In this document: positions 24,604 through 34,010 of the stretch, in pieces
Layout: every line of letters starts with the position of its first letter
How positions within the stretch are numbered: position 1 is the stretch's first letter
From: an uncultured Bacteroidota bacterium
Lineage (GTDB): Bacteria; Bacteroidota; Bacteroidia; Chitinophagales; Chitinophagaceae
Assembly (NCBI GenBank): GCA_903903635.1
Contig: CAIUZK010000089.1
Location: 1 to 57,698, forward strand
Reading direction: 5' to 3'
DNA length: 57,698 nucleotides
Notes under the pieces: model-generated
The model's database searches: none
What the model was told of the DNA's origin: nothing
What the model saw: only the letters and a program-made list of their open reading frames with translations
Position numbers and translations under genes: made by a program

Positions 24604-25494
24604 CTACCCCGCTGCAATCATCACCGACTTCATAGAAATCGAGGCCATATCAAACTGGCTATTGAAGAAGGAAACCTTATCATTCTTTTGTTGTAACCCA
24701 AGGATATAAAACAACGGCAGCAAGTGGTCGTAAGTAGGATGAGCCATGGTGGCGGTATTACCTAGTATTTTCTGGTAATTCATGGCTGATGCATGGTCGC
24801 CTTTCTCTATCCACTCAGTAAATTTACTGTCAAACTCGCGAGCCCAGTCATATACTTTATTGCCACCACTCCAGTCTACATCGCGCAGGTTATGCACCAG
24901 GTTGCCACTACCTATTATCAGCACACCCTTATCGCGCAGGTTATTCAGTTGCCTGCCTATTTCATAATGGTAGGCCGGTGGCTGATCGTAGTCAATGCTT
25001 AACTGATATACCGGAATATCGACGGCAGGATACATAGGCAGCAATATGCTCCATGTGCCATGGTCCAATCCCCATGTATCATCGGCCTGGATATAGCTGT
25101 AGGTAACTATTTCTGCAGTAAGTTTTGCAAACTCAGGAGTTCCCGGCGCAGGATATTCCTGGTCAAACAGTTTTTTAGGAAATCCTCCAAAATCATGAAT
25201 CGTTTTAGGATGGCTCATAGACGTAACCTTCGTACCCTTGGTTATCCAGTGTGCCGATATCGACAAGATGGCCCTGGGCCTTTGCAACGTCTTGCCCATG
25301 CTCTGCCAGGTTCGGTGGTATACCGTATCCTCAATAGCATTCATCGGGTTACCATGCCCGATGAACATGGCAGGCATTCTATCTGTCGGGGCAAGTGCAT
25401 TGCCCAATTTCTCTAAAGCTGATAATGTACTCATACCTGAAATTTGTGCGAGGGCCAGCAGGCCCCCGGCTTTTAATAATGTGCGCCGCTCCAT
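24604..25494 (-). CDS. ygiD: LigB/YgiD-type extradiol ring-cleavage dioxygenase, exported
   Basis: The 296-aa protein begins with a twin-arginine-like leader (MERRTLLKAGGLLALAQ). The body matches 4,5-DOPA extradiol dioxygenase/YgiD: FIGHGNPMNAIED (metal histidine), ILSISAHWITKGTKV, HDFGGFPKKLFDQEYPAPG, WGLDHGTWSILLPMYP and GSGNLVHNLRDVDW. These enzymes use a zinc or iron centre to open catechol-type rings. The presence of an export signal is common in Bacteroidota homologues. A TATCTTTG box at 25533-25540 faces it. Confidence 0.88.
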   Translation of the reverse strand: MERRTLLKAGGLLALAQISGMSTLSALEKLGNALAPTDRMPAMFIGHGNPMNAIEDTVYHRTWQSMGKTLQRPRAILSISAHWITKGTKVTSMSHPKTIHDFGGFPKKLFDQEYPAPGTPEFAKLTAEIVTYSYIQADDTWGLDHGTWSILLPMYPAVDIPVYQLSIDYDQPPAYHYEIGRQLNNLRDKGVLIIGSGNLVHNLRDVDWSGGNKVYDWAREFDSKFTEWIEKGDHASAMNYQKILGNTATMAHPTYDHLLPLFYILGLQQKNDKVSFFNSQFDMASISMKSVMIAAG

Positions 25495-25532
25495 GCCAAT
25501 CCAAATTTAGTGATTATTCCATCTAACTTTTG

Positions 25533-25540
25533 CAAAGATA
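25533..25540 (-). promoter_or_regulatory. -7 box of the dioxygenase gene
   Basis: TATCTTTG on the minus strand, 38 bases upstream of the ATG at 25494, matches TAnnTTTG. No clear TTG was found at the -33 position. Confidence 0.4.
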
Positions 25541-25627
25541 CGTGTATGTACATCTATTTAATAATTACAAACCTGATAGAGGTATAAAGAGTACCTATAA
25601 TCCACGTTTTTGCATAATTTTAGCACT

Positions 25628-26245
25628 ATGCCGGCCAAAACAAACACTGCTTACTTCGAGCACTTATCAAAAGACAAAAAACTGAAACCACTTCTGGAAA
25701 CACTCGAACCTTACCAGCTTAAAAAGAGGAAAAATGTTTGCCTGAGGCTTTGCGCATCAATTATGAGTCAGCAATTGTCCACCAAAGTGGCAGAGGTTAT
25801 TTTCAAACGTTTTCTTGAGTTGTATGACGGCAAAGAACCAACACCACAGCAGATAATAGATACTCCTTTTGATAAGCTCAGGGGTATTGGCTTATCCAAC
25901 GCAAAGGTGGGTTATGTTCAGAATGTAGCCAGCTATATGAAAGAACATAATGCCGATGATAAGCTCCTGGCCAAAATGAGCAATGAAGCAGTGATTGATT
26001 TTCTTACACCCATCAAAGGAGTTGGCAAGTGGACTGTTGAGATGCTTTTAATGTTTACTTTGGGCCGGGAAGATGTATTTGCGGTAGACGACCTTGGGAT
26101 ACAACAAGCTATGTCGAGAATCTACAATCTGGATATGGCCGACAAGAAAGCACTTCGCGAAAAGATGCTGCAGATATCGGCAAAATGGGCACCTTACCGC
26201 ACATATGCCTGTTTTTACCTATGGAAATACAAAGACACTAAGTAG
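25628..26245 (+). CDS. DNA-3-methyladenine glycosylase (AlkA/HhH-GPD family)
   Basis: The 205-aa base-excision-repair enzyme removes alkylated bases. It shows SIMSQQLSTKVAEVIFKRF, then LRGIGLSNAKVGYVQNVASY and the helix-hairpin-helix IKGVGKWTVEMLLMF, followed by FAVDDLGIQQ, whose aspartate is the catalytic residue of the GPD loop. No FeS cluster loop is present, which fits the AlkA group. I chose the ATG at 25628 over a TTG at 25610 because it begins a normal MPAKTN N-terminus. Confidence 0.9.
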   Translation: MPAKTNTAYFEHLSKDKKLKPLLETLEPYQLKKRKNVCLRLCASIMSQQLSTKVAEVIFKRFLELYDGKEPTPQQIIDTPFDKLRGIGLSNAKVGYVQNVASYMKEHNADDKLLAKMSNEAVIDFLTPIKGVGKWTVEMLLMFTLGREDVFAVDDLGIQQAMSRIYNLDMADKKALREKMLQISAKWAPYRTYACFYLWKYKDTK

Positions 26246-26300
26246 CCTATTTGCGCAGAAATTGCTGCTTTAATTTTTCAGTACAATTCTAATTTCAGAA

Positions 26301-26308
26301 TAACTTTG
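26301..26308 (+). promoter_or_regulatory. -7 box upstream of the J-domain gene
   Basis: TAACTTTG matches TAnnTTTG; it lies 76 bases before the start at 26385. A strong AAGGAGGT sequence follows at about 26319-26326 but too far from the start to serve it. Confidence 0.35.
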
Positions 26309-26384
26309 CGCAATTATAAGGAGGTATTAAAATCTAAGATCAAGGCATAAAATATGGCCCCCTTTTAGGTACAGGGTTACTTGC

Positions 26385-27035
26385 ATGAAAGACTATTACA
26401 AAATATTAGGTGTCAAACCATCTGCCTCCTCACAGGAAATCAAAAAAGCATATCGTGCGCTGGCTTTTAAATACCATCCCGACAAAAATCCGGATAACAA
26501 ACTTGCAGAGGCCCAGTTTAAAGAACTGCAGGAGGCATACTCAGTTTTATCTGTTCCGCAAAAAAGAGAGGCATACGATGATGAGCGGTGGCTTATGGGT
26601 ATGGGCACAAAAACCCAGTACAATGAAGCCGTTACACCAGCATGGTTACTCAAGGTATGTGTAGAACTAAACACCAGCCTTGCCTCTATGGATACTTTCC
26701 GCATCAGCCAGGGAGCGCTGCAGGCCTATATCCTGCTCATACTTTCAGATGCGCACATTGCTATTCTGATCAATGAAGGGTCAGAACCTTATATACAACG
26801 GGTTGCAGATGAAATATTGCTGGCCACCAAAAAGCTGGAAGTGATCTACCAGGATGAGATAGCTGAGAAACTGGCACTACTGGCCTATAACAATGCTAAG
26901 CTGAAACTAAGCATAGAAGATGAACTGGAAGAAAGGAAGAAAAAATCGAAGCAGGAAAAGTTATTCCCTTATATAGTCTTGCTGATAACTCTGGCATTGT
27001 GCTATTTCATGTATCTATACGGCAACCGCTTCTAA
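26385..27035 (+). CDS. J-domain protein with C-terminal membrane anchor
   Basis: The 216-aa protein starts with a full J domain ([23 protein letters not shown] in [10 protein letters not shown], residues 1-66), so it should stimulate an Hsp70 ATPase. The middle is helical and unassigned; the last 25 residues form a hydrophobic segment ([19 protein letters not shown]) followed by GNRF, a tail anchor. It lacks the Gly/Phe and zinc regions of DnaJ. It is likely to recruit DnaK or the Hsp70 at 35693 to the inner membrane. Confidence 0.88.
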   Translation: MKDYYKILGVKPSASSQEIKKAYRALAFKYHPDKNPDNKLAEAQFKELQEAYSVLSVPQKREAYDDERWLMGMGTKTQYNEAVTPAWLLKVCVELNTSLASMDTFRISQGALQAYILLILSDAHIAILINEGSEPYIQRVADEILLATKKLEVIYQDEIAEKLALLAYNNAKLKLSIEDELEERKKKSKQEKLFPYIVLLITLALCYFMYLYGNRF

Positions 27036-27041
27036 TCCGGT

Positions 27042-27557
27042 TCAGTCAAGGAAACCTAACTGCTGCTTCATTTCTTCTATCACATTGTATATAATCGGGC
27101 ACCGGCCGTAATGCCCTAAAGTACCCGGCAACCTGTCTTTGAATCCAGGCTTATGCAGGTGCGGAAAATCCCTGCATTCAGTAAACCGCGAATCATAGAT
27201 AGTGCATTTATTATCAGCCAGGAAATGGCATGGCATTGTATTTATAAATAACCTGCCAGCCATACTTTCTTCAATATACTTTTCTTTCGTCTCCTCTGGT
27301 GTTAGTTTCAGATGAGCAGCCAAAGGAGCGACTTCATCAGACGTAACATTGATCACAAGTGTTTTGCAGCAATTGCCACAGGCAGTACAATCTATAGCAG
27401 GGCTTACCGTGTTATTAATAATATGGGCAATTTTATCCAGCGCATCATTATCCCAATCCCTCAGATAACTGATAAACTGATCATTCTCCTCAATCCTGCC
27501 ATCAGCTATTTTAGCTATGCTATCAAGGTTTGTTTCATAAGGTAAGTTTGCCGGCAA
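27042..27557 (-). CDS. YkgJ-type cysteine-cluster protein
   Basis: The 171-aa protein belongs to the YkgJ/CxxCxxCC family, thought to bind zinc or an Fe-S cluster. The metal ligands are visible as DCTACGNCCKTL, PCHFLADNKCTIYD and CRDFPHLH. The start appears to be a TTG at 27557, near a TACTTTTG promoter box. It converges with the J-domain gene, with 6 bases between stops. Its biochemical role is not established. Confidence 0.82.
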   Translation of the reverse strand: MPANLPYETNLDSIAKIADGRIEENDQFISYLRDWDNDALDKIAHIINNTVSPAIDCTACGNCCKTLVINVTSDEVAPLAAHLKLTPEETKEKYIEESMAGRLFINTMPCHFLADNKCTIYDSRFTECRDFPHLHKPGFKDRLPGTLGHYGRCPIIYNVIEEMKQQLGFLD

Positions 27558-27574
27558 GAGATCTGGTTAAGGCG

Positions 27575-27582
27575 CAAAAGTA
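27575..27582 (-). promoter_or_regulatory. -7 box of the cysteine-cluster gene
   Basis: TACTTTTG on the minus strand matches TAnnTTTG, 18 bases upstream of the start at 27557. Confidence 0.4.
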
Positions 27583-27598
27583 AAGGATACAACCGGAT

Positions 27599-30016
27599 TT
27601 ATTTTATCCGGCTGGATTCATCAATTGAATAATTCCGCTGCATATCGGTTTGCCTGCCTCCAAACCTATAGGTAACAGCCAGCGTAAAAAACCTTGTAGC
27701 ATATCGTGTGCCGGAATAGGAACTGAAATTGTCTGTAGCAATATGCTTTATAGTATTATACAGATAGAAAGGATCTGTGGCCGAAAATTTCAATAAAAAT
27801 TGCTCACCTATCTTTTTAGTTGCACCTGCCTCCATGTATATGGTAGGATCATAGGTCGTGATCTGTGTCAGTCGCTGTCCATTATTATAATAAGCTACAG
27901 CCTCAGCTTTCCAGCCATGCCCGAAAGTGAATTGCGTATTCACACTCAACAGGCAACCGTTCCAATCTGCTTTTTGGTTCACACCATTTACCGGCCCTGA
28001 ATATTGCAGGTAATATATACTACCCGACAGATTTACTGCCCACCATTTGAAAAGGTCTTTATTAAAAATAACCGACAACTTAGCGAACCTGGAAGATGCA
28101 ATATTCTCATCCTTATCATAAACAACCCTGGTGACCGTATTAAGCCACTGAAGATCGCTTATCTCATCTGATGTAACTGAATAACTAAAAGTGGTTATAA
28201 CCATATTCCTATAGCTATGCTTCAATTCTGCAGTATTTGTATACTGAGGCTGCAAGCCCGGATTACCAACTTTATAGGTATTCTCAAAAGAGTAAAATAT
28301 AAACGGATTCAGCATCTTGTATTCCGGACGCTCAATTCTTCTCCCATAATTCAGTTCGAACTGGTTATTGCTATCCATTTTATACCCGACAAAGGCCGTA
28401 GGGAATGGTGCGATATAATTCTTCATGAAGCTTCTGTAGTTGACATACTGAATACCGCTGGCCAAAGTATACTCAGCCCTTAACCCTATTTTCGCTTCCC
28501 ATTTCGGGTTGATTTTTTTTGATACTGAAAGATAAGCAGCGCCAATATTTTCCTTGTATAAAAAGTGGTTGCTCCGGGTGGTATCATTTACCCAAACATT
28601 GTTCTGAAAAATTCCGAACACTGCTTTGTTATCCGTATTTACCCAACTGGCCTTCAGCCCTGCTTCAACGTTCACACCATTCTTAAACATATTGGTAAGA
28701 TCCGCTTTTAAACTATAAACATTGATAGCATTATTCTGCTGGCTCTTAATTATCGACTGGCCAGGCAATGGATTCAAAAGGTAATCAAGGGTAGTATTTG
28801 TAACACCCTCATGTTCATTTTTTGTATAGTCCAGATAATCGAAATTCACTTCCAGATTACTCATTTTTGATAAGGCTTCACTATAATATACATTAGTGGT
28901 CAGGTTATTCCTTATAAACCCGTCAGGGTTGAATATCCTACTGTAAGATTGGATAATGTTGTTTTGATCAGAATTGGTGATCTGTACATTTGTCTGGTTG
29001 GCATTGGGGTGGTAGGTTGCATTTATATTGGCGCCGAAGGTTATTCTGTTGTTGAGCTTATAATCAGCATTGAACCTTCCGGCAGTATTGCTAAACCGCT
29101 CAGTTTCGTAGGAATGAATCGTACCTGAACCGGTATTAGCCTTCGATGAGGGATTGAGATAATGCAGCGTTTCATTATAGTCGGCAAAACCTATTGCTTC
29201 CATATCTGTTGCACTTAGTGAAAGACTTAGTTTCTTTACTTTATAGTCCAGCATAATGCTCTCATCACGGTGAAAGTACACTCCCGATCCAAGGCTGAGC
29301 ATCACATTGCCATTAAATCCCTCCCTCCTGTTTTTCTTCAGTTTTATATTGATGATACCCATATTGCCTTCAGCATCATACTTTGCACCCGGCTGCGTGA
29401 TCAGTTCCAATTGCGTTACCTCATCGGCTGAAATGGTTTTAAGATATTCTGTAAGATCTTCACCCGACAAGTAGGTTTGTCTGCCATCTATCAATACCAG
29501 CACTCCTGATTTTCCTTGCATGGAGACTACTCCATTCATATCCACCGATATTCCGGGCAATCGCCTCATCAGTTCCAAAGCATTGGTTGTGCCAGTGGTT
29601 ACAGCGCCCTCTATATTCACCACAAGTTTTCCAAGACCCATTTCAATAAATGGTTTCTTTGCTGTCACTGCCACTTCACTAAGTGATGTACTTTCCTTCT
29701 GTAACTCAATAATGCAATTCACTTCAGCATCGTCCTTTACATCCACGGTTTGCGAACCTCCTGCATAACCCTCCGCACTGGCAACTACATAATACTTCCC
29801 TGGCAGCAAAGCCTTCAGCAGAAAGCCCCCCGATTCGTCGCTGATTTCAGTTCTGATCCATGCTGAGTCAGCGCCATTCAGTAACGTCACGGTAGCTGCC
29901 GCCAGTCCTGCACCGCCGCTCTTTACTGCACCTGAAATGCTGCCTGATGTGGCATAGCACAAGTTACTCATCAGGCAGAATAAGAAAAAGAATAAACAAA
30001 GGACAAGGTTGCCCAT
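27599..30016 (-). CDS. Outer-membrane beta-barrel receptor with carboxypeptidase-like N-domain
   Basis: The 805-aa protein has a signal peptide, a carboxypeptidase-regulatory-like repeat (GSISGAVKSGGAGLAAATVTLL, residues ~25-105), a plug-like region with LELMRRLPGISVDMNGVVSM and VLVLIDGRQTYLSGEDL, then a large barrel of aromatic-rich strands in the OMP_b-brl_3 style (NQFELNYGRRIERPEY, PFIFYSFENTYKVGNPGL). It ends in SIDESSRIK rather than the usual terminal aromatic. It resembles TonB-dependent receptors, but no TonB box was seen. Substrate unknown. Confidence 0.85.
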   Translation of the reverse strand: MGNLVLCLFFFLFCLMSNLCYATSGSISGAVKSGGAGLAAATVTLLNGADSAWIRTEISDESGGFLLKALLPGKYYVVASAEGYAGGSQTVDVKDDAEVNCIIELQKESTSLSEVAVTAKKPFIEMGLGKLVVNIEGAVTTGTTNALELMRRLPGISVDMNGVVSMQGKSGVLVLIDGRQTYLSGEDLTEYLKTISADEVTQLELITQPGAKYDAEGNMGIINIKLKKNRREGFNGNVMLSLGSGVYFHRDESIMLDYKVKKLSLSLSATDMEAIGFADYNETLHYLNPSSKANTGSGTIHSYETERFSNTAGRFNADYKLNNRITFGANINATYHPNANQTNVQITNSDQNNIIQSYSRIFNPDGFIRNNLTTNVYYSEALSKMSNLEVNFDYLDYTKNEHEGVTNTTLDYLLNPLPGQSIIKSQQNNAINVYSLKADLTNMFKNGVNVEAGLKASWVNTDNKAVFGIFQNNVWVNDTTRSNHFLYKENIGAAYLSVSKKINPKWEAKIGLRAEYTLASGIQYVNYRSFMKNYIAPFPTAFVGYKMDSNNQFELNYGRRIERPEYKMLNPFIFYSFENTYKVGNPGLQPQYTNTAELKHSYRNMVITTFSYSVTSDEISDLQWLNTVTRVVYDKDENIASSRFAKLSVIFNKDLFKWWAVNLSGSIYYLQYSGPVNGVNQKADWNGCLLSVNTQFTFGHGWKAEAVAYYNNGQRLTQITTYDPTIYMEAGATKKIGEQFLLKFSATDPFYLYNTIKHIATDNFSSYSGTRYATRFFTLAVTYRFGGRQTDMQRNYSIDESSRIK

Positions 30017-30033
30017 AACGATTTTTATGGCAT

Positions 30034-30041
30034 CAAAAGTA
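30034..30041 (-). promoter_or_regulatory. -7 box of the outer-membrane receptor gene
   Basis: TACTTTTG on the minus strand matches TAnnTTTG, 18 bases upstream of the ATG at 30016. Confidence 0.4.
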
Positions 30042-30080
30042 AACAGCTAATTAGTGTGTGGTATCTTATTTAACCCTAAT

Positions 30081-30121
30081 TAACTGATAAAGCCAACACT
30101 CTGTGCTGGCTTTATCAGTTA
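30081..30121 (-). terminator. Terminator hairpin of the smc gene
   Basis: Bases 30081-30095 pair perfectly with 30107-30121 (15 bp), and the stem continues past one mismatch for three more pairs. It lies 17 bases beyond the smc stop codon (30138). No long T-run follows on the minus strand. Confidence 0.6.
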
Positions 30122-30137
30122 ATAATATAATTACGCT

Positions 30138-33100
30138 TTAATTCAAACTCCTGAAATCCACCGGTACCAGCTTGCTCACACCAGGCTCCTGCATGGTCAC
30201 CCCGTAGATCACATCTACCGATGCCATTGTCTGCTTGTTGTGGGTTACAATGATGAACTGTGAGTTGTCTGAGAACTTACGGATCATCTGTGTGAACTTA
30301 CCTACGTTGGCATCATCAAGCGGGGCATCCACCTCATCCAGTATACAGAATGGAGCGGGCTTGATAAGGTATATTGCAAACAGGAATGCAGTCGAGGTCA
30401 GTGTCTTTTCACCGCCCGACAACTGAGTCAGTGTACTTGGCTTTTTGCCTTTCGGCTGTGCGTATATCTCTATGTTGCTGTCCGCCATATTATCAGGGTC
30501 AGTGAGGCGCAGATCGCAATTATCATCTTCTGTAAAGAGCGCTTTAAACACCGTTACGAAATTCGTCCGCACCATATTAAAGGTGTCACTGAATTTCTGG
30601 TTAGCTGTATTTTCCACTTCCTCAATGGTAGATAATAATGACTCCTTCGCATTTACAAGATCATCCCTTTGCTCCACAATAAAGTCATTACGTACTTTCA
30701 TTTCCGTGTAAGCTTCAATTGCAGTCGGGTTGATCTCACCCATATTTTCCAGGCGCTTCTTCATTTTTTCAGCGCTGGCAGTCAGTTCTTCTATGGTTTC
30801 AGTACCTGTGCGTGGCTGGTCGAGTATTTCATCAAGCACTACCTTAAACTCTATAGCAAGGCGCTCGCTCATACCTGCCACCTGCACCTTCATGGTGCTT
30901 AGTTTTTCTTTTATGCCATTCAGCAATGCCTCTGCATGTTCCTTCTCGCGGCGTTTCTGGTTCAACTGGCCTTCCTGTGCGGTAATGCCATTACGCATTT
31001 CGTAATAGGCCCTGTCCTTTTCATTCAGTATGCGCTCCTCGCTTTCTTTCTTGCTCAGCAATTCGTAAAGCTCATTATCGCCGGTATGCAACAGCTTTTC
31101 AGTTTCAGCCAACTGGGTATTAATTACCTGAAGCTGCTCACTGTTACTGGCAATCTGCCTTTTCAGGTCAGCCAGTTGGTTGGTGCGGAACTGCAGTTCC
31201 TGCTTCAGATTATCCAGCTTACTATGCTGCCTTGTATAGGCAATATTCTGGCTGTTGTATAGTTGGGTTATCTCATTAAAGGCCTGCTCCACCCCTTTGA
31301 ATTCAGCCTCTGCATTCTGAATGTTTTGCTGCAACGCTTTCAGTTCATCAGTTATCTGCTCCAGTTCGGCGCGGGTATCCTGAATATTATCGCGGTTTTG
31401 CTCCAGTTGGTCCTGAATATCCTGTAGTCGTTTATCGGCAGTTGTATTCAGGTGCTCAAAATTCTCCACCCTGTTGCCCAGGTTCACACTATGATTCTGC
31501 AGGCGGTTTATTTCCTGACGGGTTTGCTCAATAGCCTTATCGCTCAACTCATTATTAAATCCGGTGATCCTTGTTTGGGTATCCGATACTTCTTTTTTCA
31601 GATCAGCTGTTATAGCTGTCAAGTCGGCAATCTCCTTAGCCAGTCTTTCCAGGTTTTTGGCACGTCCGATTTTATTGCCTTCAAACAATCCGATAGATCC
31701 ACCACCAAGCGTATACTTACCCCTGATCATTTTTCCACTCCTTGCTACAAGCACATTGCCATTCTTAAGTTCTATATTGGTTATATCGGCGCCCTCATTG
31801 GTAATATACACATGACCCAGCAGGCGTTTTGCTAGTTCGGCGTACTGCTCATCCACAGTTACCACACTTAGCGCAGGCACTGAATTTTCAGGAGCATCAG
31901 CTATCGTACCGGTATATTCGCCGAGATGGTCCAGCACAAAAAAGTTTGCCTTACCCTTCTTATTGGTATCCAGCAGCGAAACTGCTTTGGCGGCTTCACC
32001 GGTGTTGGCTACTATATAGTAGTTAAGATAGTTATCGAGAACATTTTCAAGCGCGGTGCGATATTCATTCTTAACCACAAATACATCGCTCAGCAATGGC
32101 GCTGTATTATCCCATTCCTTATTTTTCTTCAGAAACTTAATACTATCCGGATACCCCTCTAGGCTGTCAACCAATGATTTCAGCAGGTCGTGTTCATTCC
32201 TGCGGGCATCCAGTTTACGGTTCTCCTCAACGAGTTTGGCACGCAGACTTTCCATCTGCTCCTGGCTCTCCAGTATTTTCTGTTTTACTTCTTCATGTTT
32301 TGTTATCAGGTCTTGCAGTTCTTCGCGTTTGTCGGTCAGTTTGTCTTCAGTTTCCTGGCGCTCCTGGCTCAACTGGGCCACCTGCCCTAATCGCTGGTTC
32401 TTTTCTTCCTGCACCTGGTGCATACTGCGCTGCAGGTTCATTACCGATGTATCCGCAATGGCTACCTTCTTCTCAGCATCAAACTGGCTGCGCTGCCTTA
32501 CCTGGTAATCAGCCCTCATTTGCTCCAGCACTTTTTTCTTTTCGTCAAATGCCAGTCGCTTTTCATCTACATTCGCACGCAGGGTTTCCAGTTCTTCCCT
32601 TATTTTCTCCAGCCCGGTAGTTTCTTCAGCTATCTGCCGCTCTGAAAAAGCGATTGAATCTTCCAGCTTCTGCGATTGCCCACCAGCGCCTGCCAGGAAG
32701 TCTCTCAGGTTTTTTTCTCTTTCCTTCAGATGTTCCAGGCGTTGCGCTGCCAGTTTTTTATCGTTCTCCAGTTGGCGCACCCTGTTCACCAATTCGTTAA
32801 ACTGCTTCTGCAATCCGCTAAGTTCCTGCTCCTTCTCTATCAGCTTCACCTTCTGTTGCTCCACACTCGCTTCCTCTGTGGCAACAATAGCTTCCAGTTG
32901 GGTTTTTCTATCGGTCTCTGTATCGTGCTGCTCGTTCAGTGTTTTATACTGTTCGTTAAAATGCTCTAATGATGCTTTTGCAAGCTCTATACTTACTGTT
33001 TTGTACTCACCTTTAATACTGAAATAACGCTCCGCTTTTTTCGCCTGGCTCTCCAGTGTGCGTAGATTATTTCCTATTTCAAACAGGAGATCCTCAATGC

Positions 33101-33668
33101 GGGCAATGTCCAGTTCGGTAGCTTCCAGTTTTTGTTTAGCTTCCTTCTTTCTTGTTTTATATATGCTGATACCGGCGGCCTGTTCCAGCATCCTGCGGCG
33201 TGACCCATCCTTATCCTTAATAATATCATCCACCATACCCAGCTCTATGATAGCATAGGAGTCATTGCTGACACCTGTATCCAGAAACAGATTATGAATG
33301 TCCTTCAGTCGGCAACTCACATCATTGAGCCGGTATTCACTCTCGCCGTTCTTATAAAATTTGCGTGTAATAGTAACTGTAGTAAATTCTGTAGGCAACA
33401 GGTTGCGGGTATTCTCAAAAGTAAGAGATACTTCAGCCATACCCGATGCAGAGCGGGTACGCGATCCGTTAAATATCAGATCATCAAGGTTATCACTCCT
33501 CAATGCTTTTATTTTATGCTCACCTATTACCCAGCGAATCGCATCTACTATGTTTGATTTACCACACCCGTTCGGGCCCACGATCCCCGTTATCGGGTTA
33601 TCCAATATTATATGGGTTTTATCTGCAAAAGATTTAAACCCTTTTATTTCCAACGACTTTAATTTCAA
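30138..33668 (-). CDS. smc: Chromosome segregation SMC ATPase
   Basis: The 1176-aa protein shows the complete SMC plan: head Walker A GPNGCGKSNIVDAIRWVIGE, first coiled coil (about 170-500), hinge (about 510-660, with YPDSIKFLKKNKEW and LGGGSIGLFEGNKIGR), second coil and C-terminal LSGGEKTLTSTAFLFAIYLI with Walker B FCILDEVDAPLDDAN. It extrudes DNA loops and organises the chromosome, normally with ScpA and ScpB, which are not in the window. It is full length and canonical, quite unlike the MukB-type SMC at 45510. Confidence 0.97.
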   Translation of the reverse strand: MKLKSLEIKGFKSFADKTHIILDNPITGIVGPNGCGKSNIVDAIRWVIGEHKIKALRSDNLDDLIFNGSRTRSASGMAEVSLTFENTRNLLPTEFTTVTITRKFYKNGESEYRLNDVSCRLKDIHNLFLDTGVSNDSYAIIELGMVDDIIKDKDGSRRRMLEQAAGISIYKTRKKEAKQKLEATELDIARIEDLLFEIGNNLRTLESQAKKAERYFSIKGEYKTVSIELAKASLEHFNEQYKTLNEQHDTETDRKTQLEAIVATEEASVEQQKVKLIEKEQELSGLQKQFNELVNRVRQLENDKKLAAQRLEHLKEREKNLRDFLAGAGGQSQKLEDSIAFSERQIAEETTGLEKIREELETLRANVDEKRLAFDEKKKVLEQMRADYQVRQRSQFDAEKKVAIADTSVMNLQRSMHQVQEEKNQRLGQVAQLSQERQETEDKLTDKREELQDLITKHEEVKQKILESQEQMESLRAKLVEENRKLDARRNEHDLLKSLVDSLEGYPDSIKFLKKNKEWDNTAPLLSDVFVVKNEYRTALENVLDNYLNYYIVANTGEAAKAVSLLDTNKKGKANFFVLDHLGEYTGTIADAPENSVPALSVVTVDEQYAELAKRLLGHVYITNEGADITNIELKNGNVLVARSGKMIRGKYTLGGGSIGLFEGNKIGRAKNLERLAKEIADLTAITADLKKEVSDTQTRITGFNNELSDKAIEQTRQEINRLQNHSVNLGNRVENFEHLNTTADKRLQDIQDQLEQNRDNIQDTRAELEQITDELKALQQNIQNAEAEFKGVEQAFNEITQLYNSQNIAYTRQHSKLDNLKQELQFRTNQLADLKRQIASNSEQLQVINTQLAETEKLLHTGDNELYELLSKKESEERILNEKDRAYYEMRNGITAQEGQLNQKRREKEHAEALLNGIKEKLSTMKVQVAGMSERLAIEFKVVLDEILDQPRTGTETIEELTASAEKMKKRLENMGEINPTAIEAYTEMKVRNDFIVEQRDDLVNAKESLLSTIEEVENTANQKFSDTFNMVRTNFVTVFKALFTEDDNCDLRLTDPDNMADSNIEIYAQPKGKKPSTLTQLSGGEKTLTSTAFLFAIYLIKPAPFCILDEVDAPLDDANVGKFTQMIRKFSDNSQFIIVTHNKQTMASVDVIYGVTMQEPGVSKLVPVDFRSLN

Positions 33669-33691
33669 AACACTAATATTTAGGGGGAGGA

Positions 33692-33699
33692 CAAAGATA
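33692..33699 (-). promoter_or_regulatory. -7 box of smc
   Basis: TATCTTTG on the minus strand matches TAnnTTTG, 23 bases upstream of the ATG at 33668. Confidence 0.4.
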
Positions 33700-33864
33700 G
33701 AAGAAAATTGATGGTAAAGGAAATGATCAAAAAATTACCCTTTGCACACATATTTATCGAATAATATGCTTATTTTATGCTATTTCAATGAGGCAATCTA
33801 AATCATATAAACAAAAATTCGACTGTATGCTGATATCATACGTACATACTATAACAGGCTCGTG

Positions 33865-33985
33865 GAATCAGAGATTATTCAGGCAATAGTAAAAATGATA
33901 TCCCTATCTGAGTACACAATAAATAAACACATGTGATTTTACAAACAAGAGCAGATCTGGCCAATAAGATTTGGCAAGCTCAGTT
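33865..33985 (+). pseudogene. LuxR-type helix-turn-helix remnant
   Basis: One frame reads SEIIQAIVKM followed by SLSEYTINKH and a stop at 33934; after a one-base shift the next frame reads ILQTRADLANKI. Together they match the recognition helix and end of response-regulator HTH domains (pattern SxxTVxxHRxNILxKTxAxNxAEL) with a deletion of about one helix. It lies in the 342-base spacer upstream of smc, which otherwise holds no gene. Confidence 0.45.
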
Positions 33986-34010
33986 GTTTCAGACTAAATT
34001 CAGGAAAATA

